Assembly (NCBI RefSeq): GCF_029581275.1 | Contig: NZ_CP120742.1 | Location: forward strand, 5,580,501 to 5,644,500 | Direction: 5' to 3' | DNA length: 64,000 nt | DNA from: Micromonospora sp. WMMD1155 | Lineage (GTDB): Bacteria > Actinomycetota > Actinomycetes > Mycobacteriales > Micromonosporaceae | Shown: positions 1-8,710 of the stretch, in pieces | How the letters are laid out: each line of letters begins with the position of its first letter | Position numbering within the stretch: position 1 is the stretch's first letter | Program-made: the position numbers and the translations under genes | The notes under the pieces: model-generated | Told to the model about the DNA's origin: nothing | Seen by the model: only the letters and a program-made list of their open reading frames with translations | The model's database searches: none

Positions 1-786
1 ACCGAAGGTCGGCAGCAGCTTCTCGACGCCGACGACGCTGATCAGCGTCTCCGGGAGGGTGAGGCACATCCGCCCGTTGCCCTCGGACTCCACGACGACG
101 AGCGTGCCGGTGTCGGCGATGGCGAAGTTGGCGCCGGACACGGCGACCCGGGCCGAGAGGAAACGTCGTCGCAGGTGGACGCGGGCCGCCTCGGCCAGCG
201 CGGAGGGCTCGTCGGTCAGGTCGGCCGGGACGTCCGGCATCCGGCGCTGGAAGATCTCCCGGATCTGTGCGCGGTTGTAGTGGATCGCCGGCACCAGGAT
301 GTGCGAGGGGGTGTCGTCGCCGAGCTGCACGATCAGCTCCGCCAGGTCGGTCTCGTACGCGGCGATCCCGGCCGCCTCCAGGGCCTCGTTCAGCTCGATC
401 TCCTGGGTCGCCATCGACTTGACCTTCACGACCTCGTCGGCACCGGCCGCCCGGGTCAGCTCGACGACGATCCGGCACGCCTCGGCCGCGTCCCGGGCCC
501 AGTGCACGGTGGCACCGGCGGCGGTGGCGGACGCCTCGAACTGCTCCAACAGCTCCGGCAACCGGCGTTGGACGTCCGCCTTGATCGCGGCGCCGGCGTC
601 GCGCAGCGCCGCCCAGTCGGGCACCTCGTCGACGACGCGGGAGCGCTTGCCGCGGATGGTGCGAGTGGCCCGGTGCAGGTTGGCGCGCAGTTGTGTGTCG
701 GCGACCGCCGGTCTGGCCGCGGTGGGGAAGGGCAGCGGCGTGCGGATGCGTCCGTCGCCGGTGGTCGGTGCGATCGGGGGGTTCAC
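1..786 (-). CDS. lutB: LutB-like lactate utilisation iron-sulfur protein (partial, N-terminal 262 residues)
   Basis: This is the N-terminal part of a LutB-type protein, a subunit of the LutABC complex that oxidises L-lactate to pyruvate. The reading frame runs off the left edge of the window. It starts at GTG (786), which overlaps the TGA of lutA as GTGA, so the two genes are translationally coupled. The visible region is the LUD domain, with family-typical stretches such as VKVKSMATQEIELN and SGANFAIADTGT. The ferredoxin-type Cys clusters expected further on lie outside the window. Gene order GntR regulator, lutA, lutB matches known lut operons, and lutC would be expected next. The family call is firm; the substrate is inferred from family and neighbours. 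Confidence 0.88.
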   Translation of the reverse strand, partial: MNPPIAPTTGDGRIRTPLPFPTAARPAVADTQLRANLHRATRTIRGKRSRVVDEVPDWAALRDAGAAIKADVQRRLPELLEQFEASATAAGATVHWARDAAEACRIVVELTRAAGADEVVKVKSMATQEIELNEALEAAGIAAYETDLAELIVQLGDDTPSHILVPAIHYNRAQIREIFQRRMPDVPADLTDEPSALAEAARVHLRRRFLSARVAVSGANFAIADTGTLVVVESEGNGRMCLTLPETLISVVGVEKLLPTFG

Positions 787-1493
787 GAGGTCGCCCCCGT
801 CGAGGCGAGGATCTCCGCGTAGTGCATGGCCCGTACGCCGGAGCGGTGCCGGTCCAGGCCGCCCCCGATGTGAGCCAGGCAGGAGTTGTCGGCGGCGGCG
901 AGCACCCGCGCGCCGGTCTCACCGACCCGGGCGCACTTGTCGGTGAGCATCGCGGTGGAGACGTCGGGGTTCTTCAGCGCGAACGTGCCGCCGAAGCCGC
1001 AGCACTCCTCGGCGTCGCCCAGCTCCACGAGGTCGATCCCACGGACCCGGCGCAGCAGCGTCAGCGGCCGGTCGCCCAACCGGAGCATGCGCAGACCGTG
1101 GCAGGTGGGGTGGTAGGTGACCGTCTCCGGGAACTCCGCACCGACGTCGGTGACGCCGAGGACGTCGACGAGCAGCTCGGACAACTCGTAGGTGCGCGCC
1201 GCCACCGACACGGCGGGTGGGTGCAGGCGCGGGTACTGGTCGCGGATCATCGCGGTGCACGACCCGGACGGCGCGACGACGGCGTCGTAGCCGTCGAACA
1301 CGTCGACGTAGTTGCGCACCATCGGCATCGCCTCGGCCCGGTAGCCGGTGTTCGCGTGCATCTGCCCGCAACAGGTCTGCCGGTCGGGGAACTCGACGGT
1401 GTGGCCGAGCCGCCGCAGGATGCGGGTGACCGCGATGCCGGTGGCCGGGTACGCGACGTCGTTGACGCAGGTGATGAAGAGGGCGATGCGCAC
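783..1493 (-). CDS. lutA: LutA-like (Fe-S)-binding oxidoreductase subunit
   Basis: This 236-residue protein resembles LutA, GlpC and the glycolate oxidase iron-sulfur subunit. It should pass electrons in the LutABC L-lactate-oxidising complex. It carries two cysteine-rich CCG motifs, CCGQMH near residue 41 and CCGFGG near residue 160, each the core of a CCG domain. Its length is normal for LutA. The start is GTG, with a GGAG Shine-Dalgarno just upstream. It lies 30 bp downstream of the GntR-family gene on the same strand and overlaps lutB by 4 bp, so the three genes probably form one operon controlled by that regulator. Confidence 0.9.
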   Translation of the reverse strand: MRIALFITCVNDVAYPATGIAVTRILRRLGHTVEFPDRQTCCGQMHANTGYRAEAMPMVRNYVDVFDGYDAVVAPSGSCTAMIRDQYPRLHPPAVSVAARTYELSELLVDVLGVTDVGAEFPETVTYHPTCHGLRMLRLGDRPLTLLRRVRGIDLVELGDAEECCGFGGTFALKNPDVSTAMLTDKCARVGETGARVLAAADNSCLAHIGGGLDRHRSGVRAMHYAEILASTGATS

Positions 1494-1523
1494 GGCGGCT
1501 CCTCGGACGGGGTCGGGGGTGGT

Positions 1524-2243
1524 TCACGCCGGGTCGCGGGGTGCCCCGGGTGCGGGAAGCCGGTCGAAGGCGGGCAGGTGGCGTTCCCGGGCGGCGATCA
1601 GGTGGGCCCGCATCGCCTCGGTGGCGGCGTCGGGGTCACCGGCGGCGATGGCGGCGGCGATGCGTTGGTGCTCGGTGTTGGTGTCCGGCGCGCCGGTGAC
1701 CGGGAAGTACAGCCGGTGCAGGTGCAGGTGGGAGTGCAGCCGCGTGATGCTGTCGCGCAGCAGTGGGCTGCCGGAGGCCTCGGCGATCAGGTCGTGGAAC
1801 CTGGCGTCCAGCGCGGTGAACGCGGCGTGTCGGCGGTATCCGTCGCCGGCCTCCACGTCGATGCTCGCCGCCGCCTCGACGCCGATCCGCTGCCGCTCCT
1901 CGGTGCAGGCGTGGGCGGCGGCCCGACCGGCGGTGGCCCCCTCCAACAGCAGCCGGACCTCGAACAGGTCGTCGAACTCGGCGCGGGTCAGCAGCGGCGT
2001 GGTGGTGTAGCCGGAGAGCGGGCGTTTGCGGACCAGTCCGTCGGCTTCCAAGCGGGCGAGCGCCTCGCGCACCGGAGTGGGGGAGACGTCCAGCTCCCGG
2101 GCGAGAGCGTCGATGTTGACCCGCTCGCCGGGCGGCAGGATGTGGTCCATGACCAGGGTCTTGATCGACTCGTAGACGTCCTCGGCGAGGGTGAGTCGAC
2201 GGGCGGGACGGAGTCGGCCCTCGCGAGTCTCCTGCCGGGCCAT
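1524..2243 (-). CDS. GntR/FCD-family transcriptional regulator
   Basis: This 239-residue regulator has a GntR winged helix at about residues 15-80 (SPTPVREALARLEADGLV is the recognition region) and an all-alpha FCD ligand-binding domain in the C-terminal two thirds. FCD regulators, such as LldR, usually bind small carboxylic acids. The ATG is preceded by a GAGGAG Shine-Dalgarno. It is the first gene of the leftward lut operon and lies back to back with the FAH/SDR pair, so it is well placed to control both directions from the shared intergenic palindrome. Its ligand could be L-lactate, a 2-keto-3-deoxy sugar acid, or another acid; the sequence does not decide this. Confidence 0.9.
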   Translation of the reverse strand: MARQETREGRLRPARRLTLAEDVYESIKTLVMDHILPPGERVNIDALARELDVSPTPVREALARLEADGLVRKRPLSGYTTTPLLTRAEFDDLFEVRLLLEGATAGRAAAHACTEERQRIGVEAAASIDVEAGDGYRRHAAFTALDARFHDLIAEASGSPLLRDSITRLHSHLHLHRLYFPVTGAPDTNTEHQRIAAAIAAGDPDAATEAMRAHLIAARERHLPAFDRLPAPGAPRDPA

Positions 2244-2305
2244 CTCGTCTCCTCAGCAACCCCTTGACTGCGCTCCTGTGAGCCGGTACACCAGCACAGG
2301 CAGCA

Positions 2306-2315
2306 TCCTATAGGA
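2306..2315. promoter_or_regulatory. Candidate operator palindrome for the GntR/FCD regulator
   Basis: TCCTATAGGA is a perfect 10-bp palindrome and the only AT-rich symmetric site in the 102-bp divergent region between the GntR gene and the FAH gene. GntR-family regulators typically bind short palindromes of this kind next to their own gene. Assignment to this regulator is inferred from position. Confidence 0.5.
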
Positions 2316-2345
2316 AATAGGCGTACTTGCTCTGGAGGTTGGTTC

Positions 2346-3185
2346 GTGAAGTTCATGCGCGTCGGGCCCGTCGGGCAGGAGCATCCCGTGCTGTACGCCG
2401 ACGGTCGGCACTTCGACCTCTCGTCGGTCACCGACGACATCGACGGGGAGTTCCTCGCCGGTGACGGCGTCCAACGGGTCCGTGCGGCCACCGACCTGCC
2501 GGAGATCGACGTGACCGGCCGGCGGGTCGGCGCGCCGCTCGCCCGGCCCGGGGTGGTGCTCTGCGTCGGGCAGAACTACGCCGCGCACGCCGCCGAGTCG
2601 GGCGCCGAACCACCGACCGCGCCGATCATCTTCTACAAGGCACCCAACACGGTCGTCGGACCGTACGACGAGGTCCTGATCCCGCGCGGTTCCACGAAGA
2701 CCGACTGGGAGGTGGAGCTGGCGGTGGTGATCGGGCGGCGGGCCCGCTACCTCGCCTCACCGGCGGACGCCCTCGACCACATCGCCGGGTACGCGCTCTC
2801 CAACGACGTGTCCGAGCGCGACTTCCAACTCTCCGTCTCCGGCGGCCAGTGGTCGAAGGGCAAGTCCTGCGAGACGTTCCAACCGCTCGGGCCCTGGCTG
2901 GTCACCGCCGACGAGGTCGACGACCCGCAGGCGCTTCGGCTGCGCTCCTGGGTCAACGGCGAGCCCCGGCAGGATTCCAGCACCAAAGACATGATCTTCG
3001 ACGTGGCTCACCTGGTCTGGCACCTGTCGCAGTACACGGTCCTGGACCCGGGCGACGTCATCAACACCGGCACCCCGGAGGGGGTGGCGCTCTCCGGCCG
3101 GTTCCCGTACCTGGCCGCCGGCGACGTGATGGAGGTCGAGATCGAGGGCCTCGGCCGGCAGCGCAGCACGCTCGCGAACGCCTGA
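2346..3185 (+). CDS. Fumarylacetoacetate hydrolase (FAH) family protein, candidate diketo-deoxy-sugar-acid hydrolase
   Basis: This 279-residue FAH-family enzyme cleaves a C-C bond in a diketo acid or acts on a related substrate. It has the family start of the catalytic domain (LCVGQNYAAHAAESG) and the acidic metal-binding stretch DWEVELAVVIG, followed by the typical INTGTPEGV near the C terminus. Translation starts at GTG with GGAGG seven bases upstream. The next gene is an SDR dehydrogenase. In the non-phosphorylating L-fucose and L-rhamnose pathways, an SDR and an FAH-family hydrolase act in sequence to give pyruvate and L-lactate. The divergent lut genes would then burn the lactate. That function is inferred from context; FAH members are diverse. 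Confidence 0.85.
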   Translation: MKFMRVGPVGQEHPVLYADGRHFDLSSVTDDIDGEFLAGDGVQRVRAATDLPEIDVTGRRVGAPLARPGVVLCVGQNYAAHAAESGAEPPTAPIIFYKAPNTVVGPYDEVLIPRGSTKTDWEVELAVVIGRRARYLASPADALDHIAGYALSNDVSERDFQLSVSGGQWSKGKSCETFQPLGPWLVTADEVDDPQALRLRSWVNGEPRQDSSTKDMIFDVAHLVWHLSQYTVLDPGDVINTGTPEGVALSGRFPYLAAGDVMEVEIEGLGRQRSTLANA

Positions 3186-3202
3186 TGGCAGGGGAGGGAA
3201 GC

Positions 3203-3976
3203 ATGCGGTGTGACGGCCTCGTGGCGGTGGTGACCGGCGGTGGCTCGGGTATCGGGGACGCCTGCGTACGGGCTTTCCTGGACGCCGGCGCCCGGGTCGG
3301 TGTCCTCGACCTGGACGTGTCCGGCCTGCCCGAGGACCCTCGTATCCACGGCGTACGGGCCGACGTGGCCGACCGGTCCTCGCTGCGCGCGGCCATCGCC
3401 TCGGTCGCCGAGGCGTTCGGGGGCGTCGACATCCTGGTGAACAACGCCGGCATCTCGGCGGTGGGCACCGTGGAGGAGGACGACGACGAACAGTGGAGCC
3501 GGGTGCTCGACGTCAACGTCTCCGGCGTGGCCCGCGCCAGCGCCGTCGTCCTGCCGTACCTGCGCCGGTCGTCGTCCGCCGCGATCGTCAACATCTCCTC
3601 GATCGCGGCGACCGTCGGCCTGCCCCGACGTGCCCTGTACTCGGCGTCGAAGGGCGCCGTGCACGCCCTCACCCTCGCCATGGCCGCCGACCTGGTCACC
3701 GAGGGGGTTCGGGTCAACAGTGTCGCCCCCGGCACCGTCGACACCCCGTGGGTGGCCCGCCTGCTCGCCGGGGCGGAGGATCCGACGGCGGAGAAGCGCC
3801 GGCTCGCCGCCCGTCAGCCGACCGGCCGCCTGGTGACCGCCGACGAGGTCGCCGCCGCCGTCGTCTATCTCGCGTCGCCCGCGACCGGCTCGGTGACCGG
3901 CACGTCGCTGGCGGTGGACGGTGGCATGTCCGGCCTGCGGCTACCCGCGCCCGCCGGTGGCGGACCGGGTGCGTGA
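3203..3976 (+). CDS. SDR-family NAD(P)-dependent oxidoreductase
   Basis: This classical short-chain dehydrogenase of about 257 residues has the cofactor motif TGGGSGIG at residues 11-18, NNAG near residue 83, the catalytic serine region NISSIAA, and Tyr146-x3-Lys150. The ATG at 3203 is preferred because a GGGGAGGG Shine-Dalgarno precedes it; an upstream in-frame ATG at 3185 overlaps the FAH stop and would add six residues. Co-transcription with the FAH gene suggests it is a 2-keto-3-deoxy-L-fuconate or L-rhamnonate 4-dehydrogenase. The SDR fold is certain; the substrate is not. Confidence 0.87.
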   Translation: MRCDGLVAVVTGGGSGIGDACVRAFLDAGARVGVLDLDVSGLPEDPRIHGVRADVADRSSLRAAIASVAEAFGGVDILVNNAGISAVGTVEEDDDEQWSRVLDVNVSGVARASAVVLPYLRRSSSAAIVNISSIAATVGLPRRALYSASKGAVHALTLAMAADLVTEGVRVNSVAPGTVDTPWVARLLAGAEDPTAEKRRLAARQPTGRLVTADEVAAAVVYLASPATGSVTGTSLAVDGGMSGLRLPAPAGGGPGA

Positions 3977-3988
3977 CATGATTGCGCG

Positions 3989-4897
3989 ATGGGGAATCAG
4001 CAGGACGTCGGCGCGGCCGACCGGCACAGCGGGTCCGGCACCACCGCCCACCGTCCGATCGGTGGCGACGCCGACGCTCGGCTCGCCCTCGCGCAGGACC
4101 CCACCACGCCGCAGATGACCCTGATCGACCTGGCCTCCGACCCGTCGGCAGCGGTCCGCAAGACGGTCGCCGCCAGGCCCGACGCCCCCGCGCAGGCCCT
4201 GCGACCGCTGACCCGGGACCACGATCGCCAGGTCCGCGAGGCCGTGGCGAGGAACCCGTCCGCCTCGATCGGCAACCTCACCCGCCTGGTCAAGGACGCC
4301 GACCGCTGGGTGCGCTGGGCGGTCGCCGGCAACCCGGCGTGTGACGAGTCGATCCGCCGGATCATGTCCGAGGCGTCGGACAAGGAGCTACGCGGTCTGC
4401 TCGCCGAGAGCCGGCGACTGGAGCCGGAGTTGGCCGCCAAGCTGACCGACGACCCCTCACCCGAGGTGCGCGAACGGCTCGCCACCCACACCCACGACCC
4501 CGACGTGATCACTACCCTGCTGGCCGATCGCACCGCCCGCGTACGCAAGGGGCTCGCCCGCAACCCGCGGACCACCGCCGACCAGCGCAGCGCGCTCGCC
4601 GCGGACCCGGTGGTCGACGTCCGGGCCGCGCTGGTCCGCGCCCTCGAGCTGGACGAGGAGGACCTGGAACGTCTGGTCGACGACCGCTCGGTGCAGGTCC
4701 GACTGGCGATGGCGACCTCGGAGATGGTCCCACCGCACGTCCGGGAGGCACTCAGCCGCGATCCCGACGAGACCGTGGCCGCTGCCGCCCGGGACTTTCG
4801 GCCCGGCTCTGGCACCTCGTCGGCGGTGCGCGCCCCCCGCATCGGCCACCGCCCCTCCGCCACCGGCCCGGGTCGCCGGGGCGACTCCCGCCGCTAG
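3989..4897 (+). CDS. Leucine-rich-repeat-variant/HEAT-like repeat protein
   Basis: This 302-residue protein is built of about eight repeats of roughly 24 residues. Each has a pattern like DPSAAVRKTVAARP or DDPSPEVRERLATHT (Asp-Pro, then V-R, then an Ala-rich helix). This matches the leucine-rich repeat variant (LRV) and HEAT-like families. There is no signal peptide or membrane segment; both termini look disordered (residues 1-30, and about 265-302 rich in Arg, Gly and Ser). Such proteins are usually scaffolds for protein contacts. It starts 12 bp after the SDR gene with a weak ribosome site. Linkage to the sugar operon may be accidental, and no function can be assigned. Confidence 0.8.
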   Translation: MGNQQDVGAADRHSGSGTTAHRPIGGDADARLALAQDPTTPQMTLIDLASDPSAAVRKTVAARPDAPAQALRPLTRDHDRQVREAVARNPSASIGNLTRLVKDADRWVRWAVAGNPACDESIRRIMSEASDKELRGLLAESRRLEPELAAKLTDDPSPEVRERLATHTHDPDVITTLLADRTARVRKGLARNPRTTADQRSALAADPVVDVRAALVRALELDEEDLERLVDDRSVQVRLAMATSEMVPPHVREALSRDPDETVAAAARDFRPGSGTSSAVRAPRIGHRPSATGPGRRGDSRR

Positions 4898-5011
4898 GGT
4901 CCCGCGACTCCCGCCGCCCGGGCGGGGCGACGCCCCTCCCGGCAGGACAGGGACCTGCCGTGCCCATGATCAAGTGATGAAGAATACGGCTATGCGGGGC
5001 TGGCGCTGCTG

Positions 5012-5320
5012 GTGACGGCGGTCCTGGTCGCGGCGGTGCTCTCGTTGCGCGGGGACACCCGAGGGCTGTGGGCCACCCTCGTCCTGCTCGCCCCGGTGGG
5101 TCTCCTCGGCCTCTACGTCCTGAGCGCGATGGCCCGTGACCTGATCGGCTCCGCCCCCTCCACCCTCGCGGTCATCGCCGGGACCGCCGTGGCCGTCGTC
5201 GTCGGGGCGGCCGGGAGCCTGGGAGCCGCCGTCGCGGCTCGTCGACGGGCGCCTTTCAGCGTGCCCGCGCTCGAACCGGCCCGTACCGTCGCTCAGCGCT
5301 GCCCGACCTGTGGTCGATGA
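5012..5320 (+). CDS. Small membrane protein with C-terminal CPTCGR motif (start uncertain)
   Basis: The 102-residue frame encodes three hydrophobic segments (about residues 2-10, 20-38 and 52-75) and ends in RCPTCGR, a possible zinc-knuckle half. The GTG at 5012 is the only common start codon in frame. The hydrophobic reading frame continues upstream to a stop at 4967 (residues YAGLALL precede the GTG), so the first membrane helix appears cut short. A rarer CTG start or a sequencing error is possible. No family was recognised. The 114 bp before it hold only a short GGCAGG/CCTGCC hairpin. Confidence 0.4.
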   Translation: MTAVLVAAVLSLRGDTRGLWATLVLLAPVGLLGLYVLSAMARDLIGSAPSTLAVIAGTAVAVVVGAAGSLGAAVAARRRAPFSVPALEPARTVAQRCPTCGR

Positions 5321-5383
5321 CGTCGCCGGTGGCCGGCCGACTGATCCGGAGAAGACATTCGGCGTACCCGGGGCGGTCGTAAG

Positions 5384-5403
5384 GCATTCACATGTGTTGT
5401 CCC
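5384..5403 (+). promoter_or_regulatory. Conserved upstream element shared with the 58-kb secreted protein gene (copy 1)
   Basis: GCATTCACATGTGTTGTCCC lies 61 bp before the metallophosphoesterase start. The same 20-bp word with two differences occurs at 58035-58054 before another large secreted protein. The identity, position and orientation suggest a shared promoter or operator. No known consensus was recognised. Confidence 0.5.
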
Positions 5404-5464
5404 GATCGTTCCTACGCTCCGAATGCCCGGTCTTCGGGCTTCCGTCGGCAGGGGAGGATCAGCG

Positions 5465-6826
5465 GTGCGTTTCAGGAGATCCAGGTCCAGGTTGATCGCG
5501 ACGGCGGTGACGACGGTGGTCGCCCTCGTCGGGGGAGCGCTGACCGGTAGTACGGCGAACGCCGCCGAGCCGTCCCAGTTCACCGTCGTGGACGGCGCGA
5601 TCCGCACGGCGACCGGTACCCCGGTGCCGGCCTCCGGCACGCACGCCTCGCTCTGGGGCAACACCAGCTACGCCACGACCAGCGTCAGCGGCTCCGGTCG
5701 GGTGCTGATCGGGGCCATCGGTGACAACTGCCAGGGCTGGCCGACCGTCCGGGTGACTGTCGACGGTGTCAGCGTCGGCCAGACCACCATCGTGAGTGCG
5801 ACCAGTTACGGCACCTATCCGGTCGGCGCGGCGGTCGGCGCGGGGCAGCACACCGTGCAGGTCCAGCTCGTCAACGACTTCCGGACCGACGCCTGCGACC
5901 GCAATGTCCACATCGGCTACGCCCGGATGGAGACCGTGGGCGTCACCGACACGAAGTTCAGCTTCGCCGTCCTGCCGGACACCCAGCAGGAGGTGCTGAA
6001 CAGCGGTGACACCCGATTCCGCAACCGCACCAACTGGCTGGTGCAGAACCGCTCGGCGCTGGACCTGCGCTACGTGACGCACTCCGGTGACGTGGTCAAC
6101 TGGGACACCGCGGACCATTCGCAGTACGTGATCGCCCGGGACGCGATGCGCCCGATCGAGGCCGCTGGTCTGCCGTACTCGTTGGCGATCGGCAACCACG
6201 ACACCCAGGCCACCGGTGTCGGCGGCTCGGCCCGCGACCCCGCCCGTACCAGGGAACTCGTCCGCGATACCACGGTGTTCAACAGGTACTTCACTGCTGG
6301 TCAATACGGCGCGGTGAGGGGGCAGTTCGAGGCCGGCAAGCTCGACAACTCGTACTCGACCTTCGAGGCCGGCGGCGTGCAGTGGCTGGTGCTCACCCTG
6401 GAACTGTGGCCTCGGGTCGAGGCCGTGAACTGGGCCAGGAACGTCGTCGCGGCCAACCCCCGGCACAACGTCATCGTCGTCACGCACGACTACATCGACG
6501 GCAACGGCGCCATCGAGCAGAGCGCCTCCTACGGCGCGACCAGCCCGCAGTACCTCTTCGACAACCTGATCAAGCAGTACGCCAACATCCGGTTCGTCTT
6601 CTCCGGCCACGTCGGGGTCGCCGCCAACCGGGTCGACACCGGCGTCAACGGCAACAAGATCTATTCATTCCTCCAGACGTTCCACTCCAACACCACCAAT
6701 CCAGTACGCCTCGTCGAGGTCGACACCGCGGCCAATTCGCTGCGAACGTGGATCTACGCGCCGTACACCAACCAGTCCTTCACCGAGTACGACAGGTCGT
6801 TCACCGGCCTGGGTGTGGTGCGCTGA
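5465..6826 (+). CDS. Secreted CBM60-like module plus metallophosphoesterase
   Basis: The product is about 453 residues. A Sec-type signal peptide (basic start, hydrophobic core, cleavage near TANA-AEP, residue 34) leads into a small beta domain at about residues 36-155. This has the NDFRTDACDRNVHI pattern of xylan-binding CBM36/60-like modules. A calcineurin-type phosphoesterase domain follows, with the metal ligands in LPDTQQ, THSGDVVNW, AIGNHDT, VVTHDY and FSGHVG. The GTG at 5465 is chosen because GGGGAGG lies eight bases upstream and it places the signal peptide correctly. It probably acts outside the cell on phosphoesters attached to, or near, polysaccharide. Confidence 0.87.
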   Translation: MRFRRSRSRLIATAVTTVVALVGGALTGSTANAAEPSQFTVVDGAIRTATGTPVPASGTHASLWGNTSYATTSVSGSGRVLIGAIGDNCQGWPTVRVTVDGVSVGQTTIVSATSYGTYPVGAAVGAGQHTVQVQLVNDFRTDACDRNVHIGYARMETVGVTDTKFSFAVLPDTQQEVLNSGDTRFRNRTNWLVQNRSALDLRYVTHSGDVVNWDTADHSQYVIARDAMRPIEAAGLPYSLAIGNHDTQATGVGGSARDPARTRELVRDTTVFNRYFTAGQYGAVRGQFEAGKLDNSYSTFEAGGVQWLVLTLELWPRVEAVNWARNVVAANPRHNVIVVTHDYIDGNGAIEQSASYGATSPQYLFDNLIKQYANIRFVFSGHVGVAANRVDTGVNGNKIYSFLQTFHSNTTNPVRLVEVDTAANSLRTWIYAPYTNQSFTEYDRSFTGLGVVR

Positions 6827-6845
6827 GACCTGGCATGCGTCAAGC

Positions 6846-6883
6846 GCGACAGCAGCGGCCCCGCTCGGGGTCGCTGCTGTCGC
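6846..6883 (+). terminator. Rho-independent-type hairpin after the metallophosphoesterase gene
   Basis: Arms 6846-6857 and 6872-6883 (GCGACAGCAGCG / CGCTGCTGTCGC) pair perfectly and the stem extends through a G-U pair and four G-C pairs to a four-base loop. There is no U tract, as is usual in GC-rich actinomycetes. Confidence 0.75.
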
Positions 6884-7016
6884 CTTCGAAGCCGGGACAG
6901 CAGCGGATATCGCGCGGGCGTCCTATCGACCTGATGCCGTAGACGAGTCACGACCCCGACCACCCGACGCGGCGGGCCGACGGTCAGGCACCGGGCGGGA
7001 TCTGCAACGAGGGCGC

Positions 7017-7319
7017 TCAGGCCACCGTGGAGACGCTGTCGACGGTGATGAGCCGCGGGCCCTTCTTGGTCAGGGCCATGTCGATCAGGGTCATGGTCTG
7101 GCTGGCAGCCATCGCGTTGCCGTACCGGACCCGCACCAGGTAGTCGCCGGTGACCGGGGCGGTGAACCGTACCCCACTGTTCGGTGTCTTCAGGCAAACC
7201 ACGAACCCGGTGCCGGGGTAGCCGGCGTGGTTGGTGCGCAGGCAGGAGCCCGGACGAGCCGACGAGCGTATGGTCCGCCCGCCGCTCGCGGTCAGCGCGG
7301 CAGTCGCCGCTGCCGCAAC
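7017..7319 (-). pseudogene. Remnant of a CBM35/CBM6-like carbohydrate-binding module
   Basis: The minus-strand frame is open across this stretch and encodes [14 protein letters not shown] and [20 protein letters not shown], which resemble the second half of galactose/xylan-binding CBM35/6 modules of secreted actinobacterial enzymes. The frame reaches only about 100 residues and lacks the catalytic domain such modules accompany. Similarity is lost after the YGNAMAAS segment, before the TGA at 7017-7019. No convincing start or Shine-Dalgarno is present. It is most simply a decayed gene fragment. The flanking DNA at 6884-7016 and 7320-7467 holds no other gene. Confidence 0.45.
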
Positions 7320-7480
7320 ACCGAGGGACCTTAGGGACGAGGTTTTGCCAAGATCAACATCTGGTGTGGTCTCTGCTCCACAGTGACTTCATCCCGAGCG
7401 GGAGACGGCGTAACCTCCCCCGATGGCCGGTGACCACCACACAGACCACCCCCCGACCGGCACTGACGGAAAGGCGCCCC

Positions 7481-8710
7481 GTGAAGATCGTCGCCGCGGA
7501 CATCATCGTGTCCAGCCCCGACCGGAACTTCGTCACGCTGAAGATCACCACCGACGACGGCATCACCGGTCTGGGCGACGCCACGCTCAACGGTCGTGAG
7601 CTGTCCGTCGCCTCGTACCTGCGCGACCACGTGGCCCCGCTGCTGATGGGGCGCGACGCGCACCGAATCGAGGACACCTGGCAGTTCCTCTACCGCTCGG
7701 CGTACTGGCGGCGGGGGCCGGTCACCATGGCCGCCATCGCCGCCGTCGACGTCGCGCTGTGGGACATCAAGGCCAAGGCCGCCGGCATGCCGCTGTACCA
7801 GCTGCTGGGCGGCGCGTCCCGCACCGGCATCATGGCGTACGGGCACGCGTCGGGGCGGGACATCCCCGAGCTGTTCGACTCGATCCGCCGCCACCTCGAC
7901 GAGGGCTTCCGGTCGATCCGGGTGCAGACGTCGGTGCCGGGGATCAACGCCGTCTACGGGGTGGCCGCGCAGCCCAGCGCCACCGGCCAGCGCTACGACT
8001 ACGAACCCGCGCAGCGCACCCCACTGCCCGCCGAGGAGGACTGGGACACCCGCGCGTATCTGCGCCACCTGCCCACGGTGTTCGAGGCGGTCCGTGCCGA
8101 GTTCGGCCCGGAGCTGCCGCTGCTGCACGACGGTCACCACCGGATGACCCCGATCCAGGCCGCGAAGCTCGGCAAGTCCCTCGAACCGTACGACCTGTTC
8201 TGGTTGGAGGACTGCACCCCGGCCGAGAACCAGGAGGCGTTGCGGCTGGTCCGGCAGCACACCACCACCCCGCTGGCCATCGGCGAGGTCTTCAACACGG
8301 TCTGGGACTACCAGACCCTGATCCGCGAGCAGCTCATCGACTACGTCCGGTCCGCGGTCACCCACACCGGCGGCATCACCGCCATGCGCAAGCTGCTCGA
8401 CTTCGCCGCCCAGTACCAGATCAAGTCCGGCATCCACGGTCCCACCGACATCTCCCCGGTGGGCATGGCCGCGGCGCTGCACCTGGACCTGGCCATCCAC
8501 AACTTCGGGATCCAGGAGTACATGAAGCACACCCCGTTGGCCAACGAGGTGTTCCGGCAGTCGTTCACGTTCACCGACGGCTACCTGCACCCGGGCGACC
8601 AGCCGGGGCTCGGGGTGGAGTTGGACGAGGAGGCGGCGGCCCGGTTCCCGTACGAGCCGGCCTACCTGCCCTTCAACCGACTCAAGGACGGCACGGTCCA
8701 TGACTGGTGA
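7481..8710 (+). CDS. manD: D-mannonate dehydratase (enolase superfamily ManD)
   Basis: This 409-residue protein matches the ManD (RspA-like) subgroup along its whole length. ManD dehydrates D-mannonate to 2-keto-3-deoxy-D-gluconate. Diagnostic segments are [38 protein letters not shown] and LLHDGHH. Metal ligands fall at Asp217, Glu243 ([11 protein letters not shown]) and Glu269 (IGEVFNT), and His219 is in the expected active-site place. The GTG at 7481 is preferred over an upstream GTG (7430) because GGAAAGG sits six bases before it and the protein then begins where family members do. It overlaps the gluconokinase gene by 11 bp. Low-efficiency members of this family can also act on D-gluconate. 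Confidence 0.9.
   Translation: MKIVAADIIVSSPDRNFVTLKITTDDGITGLGDATLNGRELSVASYLRDHVAPLLMGRDAHRIEDTWQFLYRSAYWRRGPVTMAAIAAVDVALWDIKAKAAGMPLYQLLGGASRTGIMAYGHASGRDIPELFDSIRRHLDEGFRSIRVQTSVPGINAVYGVAAQPSATGQRYDYEPAQRTPLPAEEDWDTRAYLRHLPTVFEAVRAEFGPELPLLHDGHHRMTPIQAAKLGKSLEPYDLFWLEDCTPAENQEALRLVRQHTTTPLAIGEVFNTVWDYQTLIREQLIDYVRSAVTHTGGITAMRKLLDFAAQYQIKSGIHGPTDISPVGMAAALHLDLAIHNFGIQEYMKHTPLANEVFRQSFTFTDGYLHPGDQPGLGVELDEEAAARFPYEPAYLPFNRLKDGTVHDW

Noticed and set aside
4941..4964. GGCAGG...CCTGCC hairpin considered as a riboswitch or attenuator
   Set aside because: A six-base stem with no conserved core; it fits at most a weak terminator for the repeat-protein gene.
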